Positions 34,651 through 44,016 are shown, counted from the first letter of the stretch. The stretch: DNA of 64,000 nucleotides from Sphingomonas sp. PR090111-T3T-6A (GCF_000383095.1 NZ_AORL01000013.1:62001-126000); one strand, 5' to 3'. Notes: generated by a model from the letters alone, not told the origin. Made by a program: numbers and translations.

Positions 34651-35388
34651 ATGAGCGAGAGTTTCACCCGATCCAGTCGCGAGGGCGGCAATCTCACCAG
34701 CGCCATCACGCAGGATCTCGGGCGCGCCATCGTCACGGGCAAGTTCAGCGACGGCGTGGTCTTCCCCTACGAGGCGGACCTCTGCAAGCAATATGGGGTG
34801 AGCCGCCCCGTGCTGCGCGAGGCGGTGAAGATGCTCACCGCCAAGGGCCTGCTCAAGGCGCGGCCCCGGCAGGGCACGTCGGTGCAGCCCGAGGACCAGT
34901 GGAATCTGTTCGATCCCGACGTGCTGCGCTGGATGATGGAGCGCAAGTTCACGATCGAGCTGATGGTGGAGTTCACGGAGGTGCGCCTCGCGATCGAGCC
35001 GCGCGCGGCGGCGCTCGCGGCGCGCCATGCGACGGATGCGCAGCGTACCCGCATCGCCGATGCGATCGAGCGGATGCGCGCGGCCGACGCGGGCGACGAC
35101 GATGCGCTGACGGCGGACATCGCCTTCCATGTCTCGGTTCTGGAGGCGAGCAACAACCGCTTTTTCCGCCAGTTCACCGATCTCGCCGAGGCGACGCTGC
35201 GCTTCAGCATCCGCCGTACCAACGCCTATAAGGGCGTGCCGCGCGCAAGTGCCGAGGAGCATAAGGTGGTGGCGGACGCCATCATCGCTGGCGATGCGGC
35301 GCGCGCGTCGACCGAGATGTATGTGATGATCGAGAGCGCGCTGAACCTGCTGCTGGCGGCGGGTGGGCATCCCCAGCGGACCGACTGA
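34651..35388 (+). CDS. FadR-subfamily GntR transcriptional regulator (DgoR-like)
   Basis: 245 aa from ATG 34651. The GntR winged-helix head (SAITQDLGRAIVTGKFSDGVVFPYEADLCKQYGVSRPVLREAVKMLTAKGLLKARPRQGTSV, described by key residues Arg-Pro-Val-Leu-Arg near 57-61) precedes an all-helical FCD ligand domain. The FCD metal or ligand residues are visible in DIAFHVSVLEASNN and EEHKVV. It lies divergent from the araFGH-dgoD operon and abuts the galM stop, the place expected for the locus regulator. E. coli DgoR is of the same family and responds to galactonate; the same effector is a reasonable guess here. Confidence 0.85.
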   Translation: MSESFTRSSREGGNLTSAITQDLGRAIVTGKFSDGVVFPYEADLCKQYGVSRPVLREAVKMLTAKGLLKARPRQGTSVQPEDQWNLFDPDVLRWMMERKFTIELMVEFTEVRLAIEPRAAALAARHATDAQRTRIADAIERMRAADAGDDDALTADIAFHVSVLEASNNRFFRQFTDLAEATLRFSIRRTNAYKGVPRASAEEHKVVADAIIAGDAARASTEMYVMIESALNLLLAAGGHPQRTD

Positions 35389-36444
35389 TCAGAAAGTGAG
35401 GAAACGCAGCCGCGTCTCGCTGCGATAGACCTCGCCGGGACGCAGCAGCGTCGGCGGGAAATCGGGGCGGTTCGGGCTGTCGGGGAAATGCTGCGCCTCC
35501 AGCGCCACCGCCTGGCGGCGGACGAAGGGACGCCCGGCCTCGTCGCGGAGCGAGCCGTCGAAGGCGTTGGCGCTGTAGACTTGCAGGCCGGGGGCGGTGG
35601 TCCGCGGCTCCATCGCGCGGCCGGTGGGTTCGTGGGTGAGGCGTGTCGCCACGGCCGCGTCGGCGTCGAGCGCGAAGCAATGGTTGAGGCCATCGCCGAT
35701 GCGGAGCTGCTCGTCCTTGCTGGCCAGCACCTCGCTGAGCAGCCTCGGCTCCCGCAGGTCGAAAGGCGTGCCCGCGACAGACCGCCGTTCGCCGGTGGGA
35801 AGCGCGGCGGTATCGATCGGCAGGAAGCGAGAGGCGGCGACCGAGAGGCGATGATCCCCGATCGTCCGCGCGGCCCGTCCGGCGAGATTGAAATAGCCGT
35901 GGCTCGCGAGGCTGACATGGGTCGGCGCGTCGGTGGTGGCGCGATAGGCGATGAGCAGCGTGCCGGGCTCTTCGATCCGCATCTCCGCCTCGGCGTCGAG
36001 CGTGCCGGGGAAGCCCTCCTCGCCGTCGGGGCTGCGATAGTGCAGGCGGACGCCCGAGCCGTCTTCGAGCGCTTCCATCGTCCAGAGCCGCCGGTCGAAA
36101 CCCCGCCGACCGCCATGATTCTGATTGGCGCCCTCATTGGCTGTGAGGCGATGCTCCCGCCCGTCGATGGCGAAACGTGCGCTGGCAATGCGATTGGCGG
36201 TGCGGCCGATGGTCGAACCGAAATAGGGCCAGCCCGCCTGCAAATCCGGGTCGAGATAGGAATCCAGCCGGTCGAAACCGAGCAGCACGTCCTCCATCCG
36301 CCCGTCGCGATCCGGCGTGCGGATCGACGTGAGCGTCGCGCCATAGCTCGCGACGCGCACCTCCAGCCCCTCGCCATCGGAGAGGGTGGCGAGCGTCACC
36401 GGCTCTCCGCCCGGCAGCCGGCCCCATTCGCTGAGATCGATCAT
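35389..36444 (-). CDS. galM: Aldose 1-epimerase (galactose mutarotase)
   Basis: 351 aa. Family landmarks: GRTANRIASARF, NQNHGGRRGFDRRLW (first catalytic-site His), SHGYFNLAG (catalytic His near 186) and VALEAQHFPDSPN, whose Glu is the expected general base. It interconverts the anomers of galactose (or glucose, arabinose), feeding the dehydrogenase that prefers one anomer. It follows the locus TBDR on the same strand (64 nt gap) and abuts the regulator gene without a base between stop codons. Confidence 0.92.
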   Translation of the reverse strand: MIDLSEWGRLPGGEPVTLATLSDGEGLEVRVASYGATLTSIRTPDRDGRMEDVLLGFDRLDSYLDPDLQAGWPYFGSTIGRTANRIASARFAIDGREHRLTANEGANQNHGGRRGFDRRLWTMEALEDGSGVRLHYRSPDGEEGFPGTLDAEAEMRIEEPGTLLIAYRATTDAPTHVSLASHGYFNLAGRAARTIGDHRLSVAASRFLPIDTAALPTGERRSVAGTPFDLREPRLLSEVLASKDEQLRIGDGLNHCFALDADAAVATRLTHEPTGRAMEPRTTAPGLQVYSANAFDGSLRDEAGRPFVRRQAVALEAQHFPDSPNRPDFPPTLLRPGEVYRSETRLRFLTF

Positions 36445-36508
36445 CGCGGCTCCATACAGAGACGGGCGACCCCGGAAGGGCCGCCCGCCAGTCAGGGAGA
36501 ACAGTCTA

Positions 36509-39289
36509 TCAGAAGGTCGCGCGGACGCCGCCCGAGATCACGCGGCCCGTGTCGTAGAGGCCGGCGAACCGCTCCTTGAACGAGGAGTAGATGCGCTGGC
36601 GGGAGTCGGTGGCGTTGAGCACGTCGACGAACACCGAGAAGTTGCGCGTCACCTTCAGGCTGCCCGTGATGTCGAGCTGGCCATAGCTGTCGACATTGGT
36701 GGGCAGGCCGTTGTCGCCGAAGGTCGAGCGCAGGAAGGGCGCGCGCCAGTTGTAGGCGACGCGGACCTGCACGGGGCCCTTCTCGTAGAAGCCGACGACG
36801 TTGGCGCTGTCCGACAGGCCCTCCACGTTGAACACCTGCGTGGTGAGCGCCGGATCGAAGGTCGTCGAGCTTTCCACCTTCGTGTAGTTGGCCGAGAAGC
36901 CAAGCCCGTCGAACGGCGCAGGCAGCAGCTTGTCGAACGTGTACTGCACCGTCGCCTCGAAGCCGTAGACGGTCGACTTGTTGGCGTTGATCGGCGTGGT
37001 GACGAGGAACTGCTCGCCCAGGATCGTCTCGGGGAAGGTGCCGTCGGAGACGAAGTTGCTGATCCGCTTATAGAAGCCGGCAAGGCTGATATAGCTGGTG
37101 CGGCCCAGATAATAATCCACGCCCACGTCGAAGTTCCACGCCAGATAGGGCTTCAGCATCGGGTTGCCGACCGAGATGGTGCTCTGCGCCGGCGGACGGA
37201 AGGTGAAGCTCTGGCTCAGCGTGAGCTGGGTCAGCGTCGGGCGGGTCAGCGTCCGCGACACGGCGGCGCGGACGTCGAAGGCGTGGCTCCAGTTGAAGCG
37301 GAAGGTCGCCGACGGCAGGAAATAGCCGTAGTGATTCTTCGCCGTCACCGGCACCGGCGCGCTGAACGTCGCCACCGAGGCGGTGGGATCGCCCGGATTC
37401 TGGGAGATGTTGGTGATCTCCACCGAATTGCCGGTGGCGCGCTCGTCCGTATAGACGTAGCGGCCGCCGATCGCCGCGGTCCAGTTGTGGCTGCCGACAT
37501 CGCCCTTCAGGTCGGCCTGAAGGTAGATCGCGCCGGTCAGTTCGCGCACCGCACCCGAGCCCTTGGGATCGTAGATCGGCGCCGTGCTGTTGCCGTCGGC
37601 GGCATAGACCGCGCGATAGGCCGCCTCGGCCGCCGGGTCGCCCTTCTGGTTGATCGCCGCGTCCGAGCCCTCATAGGTGACGAGCGCGTTGTGGTTGTAG
37701 TTGAGCCACGAGATCGCCGGTTCGCCGAGGATGCTGCCGGGGCTGAACTCGGTGAAGAGCGACGGATCGGCGCTCGCGTAGTAGCCGCAATAATAGCAGT
37801 CGAGCGGGCTCGGGGAGCCGACCGAGAGGATCGACTTCTTGCGCCGCGTGCCCAGCGCGCCGAACTTGATGTCGGCGAGGATGCCGCGGTTGAAGTCCTG
37901 CTTGCCGTCGATGTTCGCCTGCCACACGTCGTCCGTCACGCCGCTGCCACGCTCCGAGCAGCAGTGGAGATAGGCGCGGTTGGGGTCGAAGGTCGGCAGC
38001 AGGCCCGACATGGTGGGCACGCTGCCGGGGTTGAGATTGAAGGTCGGGTTCACGCCAGGATTGGTCTCGCCCACCACGTCGAAGATCGAGTCCACGCGAT
38101 TGCGCGCGCGGGAGTGCGAGAGGTCGGTGACGATCGTGGTGCGATCGGTCGGCGTCCAGTGGGCGTTGAGGCCGATCTGGTAGGTGTGGGTGTTCTCCGG
38201 GCCGGTCGACAGGATGTTGTCGGTCTTCAGGCCGCCGTCTGCCTTGCGGACGAAGTTGGTGACGGTGCCGTTGGGATTGACCATCGCGTCCTGGATGTCG
38301 CCTGGATCGGTGTACCAGCCGACCTGGTTGGTGGTCGAATGGATCTTGAGCTGGGTGTAGAGGCCGTCGAGCTGGATCTTCAGCTTGTCCGAAGCGACCC
38401 AGTCGATCGCCAGCGTGCCGCCGATGCGCTCGCGCCGGTTGTCGGTGGAGGTGAAGTTCAGCGTGCGGGGCAGATAGGCGTTCACGCCCGCACCGGCGGT
38501 GATGCCGTGCAGATGATCCGGCGAGAGCCAGGGCGTGCCGTCCGAATTCTGGGTCGGCTGGGAAATCCAGCCGCTGGTGTCGACGTCCGTGAAGCGGCTG
38601 TCGCGCTTGTCATAGTCGACGCTGGCGAGGATGCCGAAGGTGTTGTCGTCGTTGGTGTCGCTGATCAGCGCCGAGCCGACCGGCGTGCCTTTGTTGCGCG
38701 TGCTGTCGAACTTGCCCGACAGGCTGGCCGAGGCGTGGAAGCCCGGATGGTCGAGCGGACGCGCGGTGCGCAGGTTGACGGTCGATCCGATGCCGCCGTC
38801 CTGCTGGTCCGCCGTGGACGACTTGTAGACGTCGGCGCCGCTGATGAGTTCGGAAGGCAGGATGTCGAAGCTGAACTCGCGGCCCGGATTCTCGGTGGCG
38901 AGCAGGCGGTTGTTGAGCAGCACCGTGTTGAACTGCGGGCCGAAGCCGCGGACGGTGATGGTGTGGCCTTCGCCGCCCGAACGGTCGATCGAGACGCCGG
39001 GGACGTGCTGGAGCGATTCCGCGACGTTCTGATCCGGGAACTTGCCGATATCCTCGGCCGAGATCGAATCGACGATGCCGATCGTGTTCCTCTTGACGTC
39101 CAGCGCGCGGTTAAGGCTGGCGCGCGTGCCGGTGACGATGATGTCCTGCGAGACGCCCGCGTCCTGCGACGCTACGGTGGCGGCCGGTGCGTTGTCCTCC
39201 GCGAAAGCGGCCGCGGGCAGCATCAGCGCGGCGACGCTCGCGCTGCCAAGAAGGAGCATAGGCGCGCGACGACAGGTAATCCCCTTCAT
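36509..39289 (-). CDS. TonB-dependent receptor of the galactoside locus
   Basis: 926 aa from ATG 39289, with GAGAGG 7 nt upstream. Signal peptide 1-30 (ending AAAFAED). After a TonB-box-like DIIVTGTRASL comes the plug: SAEDIGKFPDQNVAESLQ, VPGVSIDRSGGEG, TVRGFGPQFNT, then SADQQDGGIGSTVN. These are the marks of the large carbohydrate-type TBDRs of Xanthomonas, Caulobacter and sphingomonads. The barrel ends in VRATF. It is divergent from the alpha-galactosidase and upstream of galM, so galactoside or galactose-oligosaccharide uptake is the likely role. The exact ligand is inferred from context only. Confidence 0.9.
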   Translation of the reverse strand: MKGITCRRAPMLLLGSASVAALMLPAAAFAEDNAPAATVASQDAGVSQDIIVTGTRASLNRALDVKRNTIGIVDSISAEDIGKFPDQNVAESLQHVPGVSIDRSGGEGHTITVRGFGPQFNTVLLNNRLLATENPGREFSFDILPSELISGADVYKSSTADQQDGGIGSTVNLRTARPLDHPGFHASASLSGKFDSTRNKGTPVGSALISDTNDDNTFGILASVDYDKRDSRFTDVDTSGWISQPTQNSDGTPWLSPDHLHGITAGAGVNAYLPRTLNFTSTDNRRERIGGTLAIDWVASDKLKIQLDGLYTQLKIHSTTNQVGWYTDPGDIQDAMVNPNGTVTNFVRKADGGLKTDNILSTGPENTHTYQIGLNAHWTPTDRTTIVTDLSHSRARNRVDSIFDVVGETNPGVNPTFNLNPGSVPTMSGLLPTFDPNRAYLHCCSERGSGVTDDVWQANIDGKQDFNRGILADIKFGALGTRRKKSILSVGSPSPLDCYYCGYYASADPSLFTEFSPGSILGEPAISWLNYNHNALVTYEGSDAAINQKGDPAAEAAYRAVYAADGNSTAPIYDPKGSGAVRELTGAIYLQADLKGDVGSHNWTAAIGGRYVYTDERATGNSVEITNISQNPGDPTASVATFSAPVPVTAKNHYGYFLPSATFRFNWSHAFDVRAAVSRTLTRPTLTQLTLSQSFTFRPPAQSTISVGNPMLKPYLAWNFDVGVDYYLGRTSYISLAGFYKRISNFVSDGTFPETILGEQFLVTTPINANKSTVYGFEATVQYTFDKLLPAPFDGLGFSANYTKVESSTTFDPALTTQVFNVEGLSDSANVVGFYEKGPVQVRVAYNWRAPFLRSTFGDNGLPTNVDSYGQLDITGSLKVTRNFSVFVDVLNATDSRQRIYSSFKERFAGLYDTGRVISGGVRATF

Positions 39290-39456
39290 TCTCAATCCTC
39301 TCTGAATGGCCGGATCTTATTTGAGGTCCGTTTCTTCACATATAAGTATGACATATATACTCTGGTGTCCAGCGCATTTGTCGCTATCGTGACGGGCGGT
39401 CGGAACAAGCGGCCCAAGGGCACGCAGAGGCGGGCATCGAAGAGAGGATGAGAAGC
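39290..39456. promoter_or_regulatory. Divergent promoter region, TBDR / alpha-galactosidase
   Basis: 167 bases between two start codons. The AT-rich core near 39340-39365 includes AGTATGACATATATACT, a near-palindrome with AGTAT/ATACT arms, and ATATAAGTA, shared with the transporter/regulator intergenic region. It is the best candidate for a site bound by the locus regulator. Exact promoter elements could not be fixed. Confidence 0.5.
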
Positions 39457-41673
39457 ATGGGGCAGCGGCGTTGGCGGGGGAATATCGCGGTTGGCGGGGC
39501 GCTTTTGGGCGCCGTTTCGCTGGGGCTTCCGGCACAGGCGAAGGTGAGCGTCGATACGTCCGCGCGGCTGTTCCGGCTGGACGGCGGAAACAGCAGCTAT
39601 GCCTTCGGCGTCACCAAGGACGGTCTTCTCAAGGCGCTCTACTGGGGGCCGCGCCTCGCCGATTCGGACCGGTTGGAGGCGAGGTCGCCGCATGAGCTTT
39701 CGAGCGTCGATCCCTCATCCTCGATCGACGCGCAGGAATATCCGGGCTGGGGCGGGGGGCTCTATACCGAGCCCGCGCTGAAGGTCGCTTATCCGGATGG
39801 CGTGCGCGATGTCGTGCTCCATTATGTCTCCGCGCGGGCGGAGGGCGATGCGATCCTCGTCGAGATGGCGGACATCGCGCGGCCGCTCCACGTCACGCTG
39901 CGCTACACCATCGACGAGGCGACGGGCATCGTCGGCCGCTCGGCGGTGATCCGCAATGCGGGCAAGGTGCCGGTCCGCATCGATCAGGCCTCGTCGGCGG
40001 CCTGGTCGCTGCCGGTGGGAGACGATTATCGCCTCCATTATCTCACCGGCCGCTGGGCGTCCGAATGGACGTTGCAGGAGCGGCCGGTGACGGCGGGCTC
40101 CACCGTCATCGAGAGCCGCCGGGGCTCGACCAGCCATCAGGCCAATCCGTGGTTCGCGATCGACCGTGCGGGCCTCTCCACCGAGGAGAACGGCCCCGTC
40201 TGGTTCGGCGCGCTGGCGTGGAGCGGATCGTGGCGGATCAGCGTGGACCGCGATCCGATCGGCGACGTGCGCGTGGTCGGCGGCTTCAACCCGTTCGACT
40301 TCGCCTATCGCCTGAAGCCCGGCGCATCGCTGGAGACGCCGGTGTTCTACGCGGGCTATTCGGATCATGGCATGGGCGGCGCCTCGCGCCTCATGCACCG
40401 CTTCCAGATCGCCAAGATCCTGCCCGAGGGGCCGACGCCGAAGCTCCGCCCCGTGCTCTACAATAGCTGGGAGGCGACCGAGTTCGCCGTCGACGAGAAG
40501 GGCCAGATGGCGCTCGCCGAGAAGGCCGCGAAGATCGGCGTCGAGCGCTTCGTGATGGACGACGGCTGGTTCGGCGCGCGCAACAGCGATCATGCGGGGC
40601 TCGGCGACTGGACGGTCAATCGCACCAAATTCCCCAACGGGTTGAAGCCGCTGATCGACAAGGTTCATTCGCTCGGCATGGAGTTCGGCCTGTGGGTCGA
40701 GCCCGAGATGGTAAACCCGGACAGCGATCTCTATCGCAAGCATCCCGACTGGGTGATCTCGATGCCCGGCCGCCCGCGCACCGAGCAACGCAACCAGCTC
40801 GTGCTCAACCTCGCCCGGCAGGATGTGCGCGACTATGTGCTGAAGGCCGTAGACGATCTGGTCAGCCAGAACGACATCGCCTTCCTGAAGTGGGATCATA
40901 ACCGCAACTGGTCCGAGCCCGGCTGGCCGGGCGTCGATCCGCAGGATCAGCAGCAGCTTTATGTCACTTATGTCCGCAACCTCTACGGCATCTTCGCGGA
41001 GCTGCGGAAACGGCATCCCAAGCTGGAGATCGAGAGCTGCTCGGGCGGCGGCGGCCGGGTCGATCTCGGCATCATGGGGCTGACCGACGAGGTCTGGCCG
41101 TCGGACAACACCGATCCCTATGACCGGCTGACCATCCAGGACGGCTTCACCCACGCCTATGCGCCGGCGGTGATGATGGCCTGGGTGACGGACAGCCCCA
41201 ACTGGGTGAACAACCGCAGCACCTCGCTCAAATATCGCTTCCTGTCCTCGATGCAGGGCGGGCTCGGCATCGGCGCCAACCTCAACAAATGGGCGGATGG
41301 CGATTTCGCGGAGGCGGCCAAGCTGGTCGCAGCCTACAAGCAGGTGCGCCAGACGGTGCAGCAGGGCGATCTCTATCGCCTGATCGGCCCGGAGAACGGA
41401 TCGGAGCGTTCGGCCACCTTCTCCGTTTCGCGCGACAAGCGGCAGGCGGTGCTGTTCGCCTTCCTCCATTCGAGCACCAAGATCGACGTGCTGCCCAGGA
41501 TCCATGTCGCGGGGCTGGACCCCGAGCGGCGCTACCGCGTCCGCCCGATCGACGCGGCGGCTTCGGCGGACGATCCCGTCCAGAGCGGCGCCTACTGGAT
41601 GAGCGCGGGCATCGACGTGCCGATGAAGGGCGATTTCCAGGCCGAAGGGAGGGTCTTCGAGGCGGTCGACTGA
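39457..41673 (+). CDS. Secreted alpha-galactosidase (GH36)
   Basis: 738 aa from ATG 39457, favoured because AGAGAGG lies 9 nt upstream; ATG 39448 is also in frame. A signal peptide spans about 1-30 (ending PAQAKV). The beta-supersandwich domain precedes the barrel, which holds FVMDDGWFGARNSD, EFGLWVEPEMVNPDSDL and FLKWDHNR, whose Asp near residue 480 is the nucleophile. PSDNTDPYDR carries the acid/base Asp (near 550), and ESCSGGGGRVD is also typical of GH36. It should release galactose from melibiose- or raffinose-type sugars in the periplasm or outside. It is transcribed away from the TBDR and forms the enzymatic front end of the locus. Confidence 0.94.
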   Translation: MGQRRWRGNIAVGGALLGAVSLGLPAQAKVSVDTSARLFRLDGGNSSYAFGVTKDGLLKALYWGPRLADSDRLEARSPHELSSVDPSSSIDAQEYPGWGGGLYTEPALKVAYPDGVRDVVLHYVSARAEGDAILVEMADIARPLHVTLRYTIDEATGIVGRSAVIRNAGKVPVRIDQASSAAWSLPVGDDYRLHYLTGRWASEWTLQERPVTAGSTVIESRRGSTSHQANPWFAIDRAGLSTEENGPVWFGALAWSGSWRISVDRDPIGDVRVVGGFNPFDFAYRLKPGASLETPVFYAGYSDHGMGGASRLMHRFQIAKILPEGPTPKLRPVLYNSWEATEFAVDEKGQMALAEKAAKIGVERFVMDDGWFGARNSDHAGLGDWTVNRTKFPNGLKPLIDKVHSLGMEFGLWVEPEMVNPDSDLYRKHPDWVISMPGRPRTEQRNQLVLNLARQDVRDYVLKAVDDLVSQNDIAFLKWDHNRNWSEPGWPGVDPQDQQQLYVTYVRNLYGIFAELRKRHPKLEIESCSGGGGRVDLGIMGLTDEVWPSDNTDPYDRLTIQDGFTHAYAPAVMMAWVTDSPNWVNNRSTSLKYRFLSSMQGGLGIGANLNKWADGDFAEAAKLVAAYKQVRQTVQQGDLYRLIGPENGSERSATFSVSRDKRQAVLFAFLHSSTKIDVLPRIHVAGLDPERRYRVRPIDAAASADDPVQSGAYWMSAGIDVPMKGDFQAEGRVFEAVD

Positions 41674-41745
41674 GGCCCGGCGCCGGGCTTCAAATCCGGC
41701 GGACTTTTCTCCATCATGCGCCCTCCCTCTTGGATGGAGTGGCGC

Positions 41746-42831
41746 ATGAGGAGTGTCCGGGGCCGGGGCCTTGTTCTGGCGGTCACGCTGGGCTCGCTGA
41801 TCCTCGCCGGTTGCGTCCATCGCAAGCATACGCCGCCGTCGCGCGTCTATTATCGCGGGCCGGCGAGCGATCATTTCGACGGCCAGCGCTTCTTCAATCC
41901 CGATGGCGATTCCGGCACGGGCGGCACGCGCAACTATCACGCCTCCGATTTCGTCCGCATCGCCACGGGGCGTACGCACAAGCCCTTTTGGCCCAAGGTG
42001 TCCGTGCATCAGACGGTGCCGCCGAGACGCGTCGAGGGCATGGCGATGCGCGTCACCTGGGTCGGTCACGCGACGACGCTGCTCCAGACGCAGGGGCTCA
42101 ACATCCTGATGGACCCGGTGTGGGCGTGGCGGGATTCGCCGGTGCAGCTCGTCGGGCCCAAGCGTGTGAGCAGGCCCGGTGTGCGGCTCAGCGACCTGCC
42201 GCCGATCGACCTGATCCTCATCAGCCACAATCATTACGACCATCTCGACATGCACGCGCTCGGCTATCTGGCGCGGCGCGACCATCCGACGATCCTGACC
42301 GGCCTCGGCAACGACAGGCTGATCGCGGAGCATCATATCGAGGCCAAGGCCGGCGACTGGGGCGCGAGCTTCCCCATCCGCCCCGGCATCACGGTGACGC
42401 TCACCCGCGCGCACCACTGGAGCGCGCGCTGGATCGACGACATGGACCGCGCGCTGTGGGTCGGCTTCCGCATCGGGCTGCCGGGCGGCGACGTCTATTA
42501 TGCCGGCGACAGCGGGCCGGGCGACATGCGCTGGGCGGCCGAGGCGAAGGGCGCGGCGCCGATCCGCTTCGCGCTGCTGCCGATCGCGCCCTATCACATG
42601 ACCGGCAGCCAGACCGGCAACCACATCATGCCCGAGCAGGCGGTGACCGTCTTCCGGCAGCTCGGCGCCGCTTATGCGCTGGGCGTTCACTGGGGGACGT
42701 TCGAGCTGGGCACCGAGCCGATCAACGATCCGCCCAAACGGCTGGGCGAGACGCTCGCCGCCGAACGCATCGACCCCGCCCGCTTCCGCACGCTCGATGC
42801 CGGACAGGATTGGCTGATCCCCGAATTGTAG
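41746..42831 (+). CDS. MBL-fold metallohydrolase lipoprotein (NAPE-PLD-like)
   Basis: 361 aa from ATG 41746, with GGAG 6 nt upstream; two upstream in-frame ATGs lack a site. A lipobox (LILAGC near residue 24) predicts a lipid-anchored protein. The metallo-beta-lactamase motif SHNHYDHLD gives the zinc ligands, with VTWVGHATTLLQ, GDSGPGDM and ALGVHWGTFELGTEP in family order. The overall layout matches N-acyl-phosphatidylethanolamine phospholipase D-like and UlaG-related proteins. It is same-strand with the alpha-galactosidase, but the gap holds a GC palindrome and a separate role is likely. Substrate (phospholipid or lactone) is unknown. Confidence 0.85.
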   Translation: MRSVRGRGLVLAVTLGSLILAGCVHRKHTPPSRVYYRGPASDHFDGQRFFNPDGDSGTGGTRNYHASDFVRIATGRTHKPFWPKVSVHQTVPPRRVEGMAMRVTWVGHATTLLQTQGLNILMDPVWAWRDSPVQLVGPKRVSRPGVRLSDLPPIDLILISHNHYDHLDMHALGYLARRDHPTILTGLGNDRLIAEHHIEAKAGDWGASFPIRPGITVTLTRAHHWSARWIDDMDRALWVGFRIGLPGGDVYYAGDSGPGDMRWAAEAKGAAPIRFALLPIAPYHMTGSQTGNHIMPEQAVTVFRQLGAAYALGVHWGTFELGTEPINDPPKRLGETLAAERIDPARFRTLDAGQDWLIPEL

Positions 42832-42865
42832 GGGTCGCGCCAACGTATATGTCTATATTGTATGG

Positions 42866-42881
42866 ATCGTCTACAGACGAT
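42866..42881. repeat. 16-bp perfect palindrome with 2-nt centre
   Basis: ATCGTCT-AC-AGACGAT lies 34 nt beyond the metallohydrolase stop and about 205 nt before the cyoA start. It has no U-tract, so a regulatory site or weak hairpin is likelier than a terminator. It follows an AT-rich patch (42844-42864) resembling one in the TBDR/alpha-galactosidase divergent region. Confidence 0.35.
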
Positions 42882-42984
42882 GAGTGAGAAATTCGCCCTG
42901 ATTCCGTGATTTTGTAGGGCGATTGCAATCGGCGTCTGGTCCTGATGTCGGGATTGCATCCAGACAATTATTGCAAATGTATGC

Positions 42985-43008
42985 TTGCATGGATAACGGC
43001 CCATGCAA
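42985..43008. repeat. Inverted repeat upstream of cyoA
   Basis: TTGCATGG and its exact complement CCATGCAA flank an 8-nt spacer, about 80 nt upstream of the chosen cyoA start. Several TTGCA/TGCAA words cluster at 42922-43008, and TTGCAT and ATGTAT lie 17 nt apart near 42956, a possible promoter. A regulator of the quinol oxidase could act here. Confidence 0.4.
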
Positions 43009-43088
43009 AGGGCATCGCCCTCCCGTCGATTCGGCTTGTGGCGGCCCGGAGATGGGGGCGGCCATGTCGAATGCATCGAAGGATTGCC

Positions 43089-44009
43089 GTGGTGACATTC
43101 AAGACATCAGCCCGCGCGCGTCATGCGTGGCGCAAGCTGGCGCCGCTCGCCCTGCTGGCGCTGGGTGGCTGCAATTTCGAGCTGTTCAATCCGCAGGGCG
43201 CGATCGGCGAGCAGGAGAAGTCGCTGATCCTGATCGCGACCGGGCTGATGCTGCTGGTCGTGATCCCGGTGATCATCCTGACTTTGGTCTTCGCGTGGCA
43301 CTATCGCGCGTCCAACACCCGCGCGAACTATCAGCCGAAATGGCATCACTCGACGGCGATCGAGTTGGTGGTCTGGTCGATTCCGTGCATGATCGTCGCC
43401 TTCCTCGGCGTGCTGATCTGGCGGACGTCCCACACGCTCGATCCCTATAAGCCGCTGGAATCCAGGGCCACGCCGATCAAGGTCGAGGTGGTGGCGCTCG
43501 ATTGGAAGTGGCTGTTCATCTATCCCGATTACGGCGTCGCCTCGGTCAACCGGCTGGCGATCCCGGCGGGCCATCCGATCGATTTCAAGCTCACCTCGCA
43601 ATCGATGATGAACAGCTTCTTCATCCCGGAGCTGGGCAGCCAGATCTACGCCATGGCGGGGATGCAGACGCAGCTCCACCTGATCGCCAACCGTCCGGGC
43701 ACCTATCGCGGCCTGTCTTCTGCGTTCAGCGGCCCCGGCTTCTCGGACATGCATTTCGACACGATCGCCACCGATGAGCGCGGCTTCCAGCAATGGGTGA
43801 GCCAGGCCTCCGCTTCGCCGCTGACGCTCGACAAGACGACCTACACCACGCTCGCCAAGCCGAGCGAGAAGGACCCGGTCCGCATCTACGGCCGCGTCTC
43901 GCCGGGGCTCTTCGACGGGATCGTCAACCAGTACATGGCCGCCCCGAACCACGGGACGATGCCGATGAAGACCATGGCCATGCGCCACGACGCCACGGCC
44001 TCGGAGTAA
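43089..44009 (+). CDS. cyoA: Cytochrome bo-type ubiquinol oxidase subunit II
   Basis: 306 aa from GTG 43089, chosen because AAGGA lies 5 nt upstream; ATG 43071 is the alternative. The N-terminus has a lipobox (LLALGGCN). Two membrane helices follow (near 40-65 and 85-105), then the cupredoxin domain with [16 protein letters not shown] and [19 protein letters not shown]. The CuA cysteine pair of cytochrome c oxidases is absent: the corresponding [11 protein letters not shown] has no Cys. This marks a quinol oxidase. It lies 7 nt before cyoB in a cyoABCD operon. Confidence 0.93.
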   Translation: MVTFKTSARARHAWRKLAPLALLALGGCNFELFNPQGAIGEQEKSLILIATGLMLLVVIPVIILTLVFAWHYRASNTRANYQPKWHHSTAIELVVWSIPCMIVAFLGVLIWRTSHTLDPYKPLESRATPIKVEVVALDWKWLFIYPDYGVASVNRLAIPAGHPIDFKLTSQSMMNSFFIPELGSQIYAMAGMQTQLHLIANRPGTYRGLSSAFSGPGFSDMHFDTIATDERGFQQWVSQASASPLTLDKTTYTTLAKPSEKDPVRIYGRVSPGLFDGIVNQYMAAPNHGTMPMKTMAMRHDATASE

Positions 44010-44016
44010 AGATCAC

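Noticed and set aside
36386-39451. 1021-codon plus-strand frame opposite the TBDR
   Set aside because: Low-complexity Arg/Ala/Val-rich product typical of antisense frames over a TBDR; no motif.
41674-41690. GC palindrome right after the alpha-galactosidase stop as a terminator
   Set aside because: It allows only about five stem pairs with a usable loop and lacks a T-run, so it was not called.
39715-42843. 1042-codon minus-strand frame opposite the alpha-galactosidase and MBL genes
   Set aside because: It spans two unrelated plus-strand genes, which no real gene would do, and has no motif.
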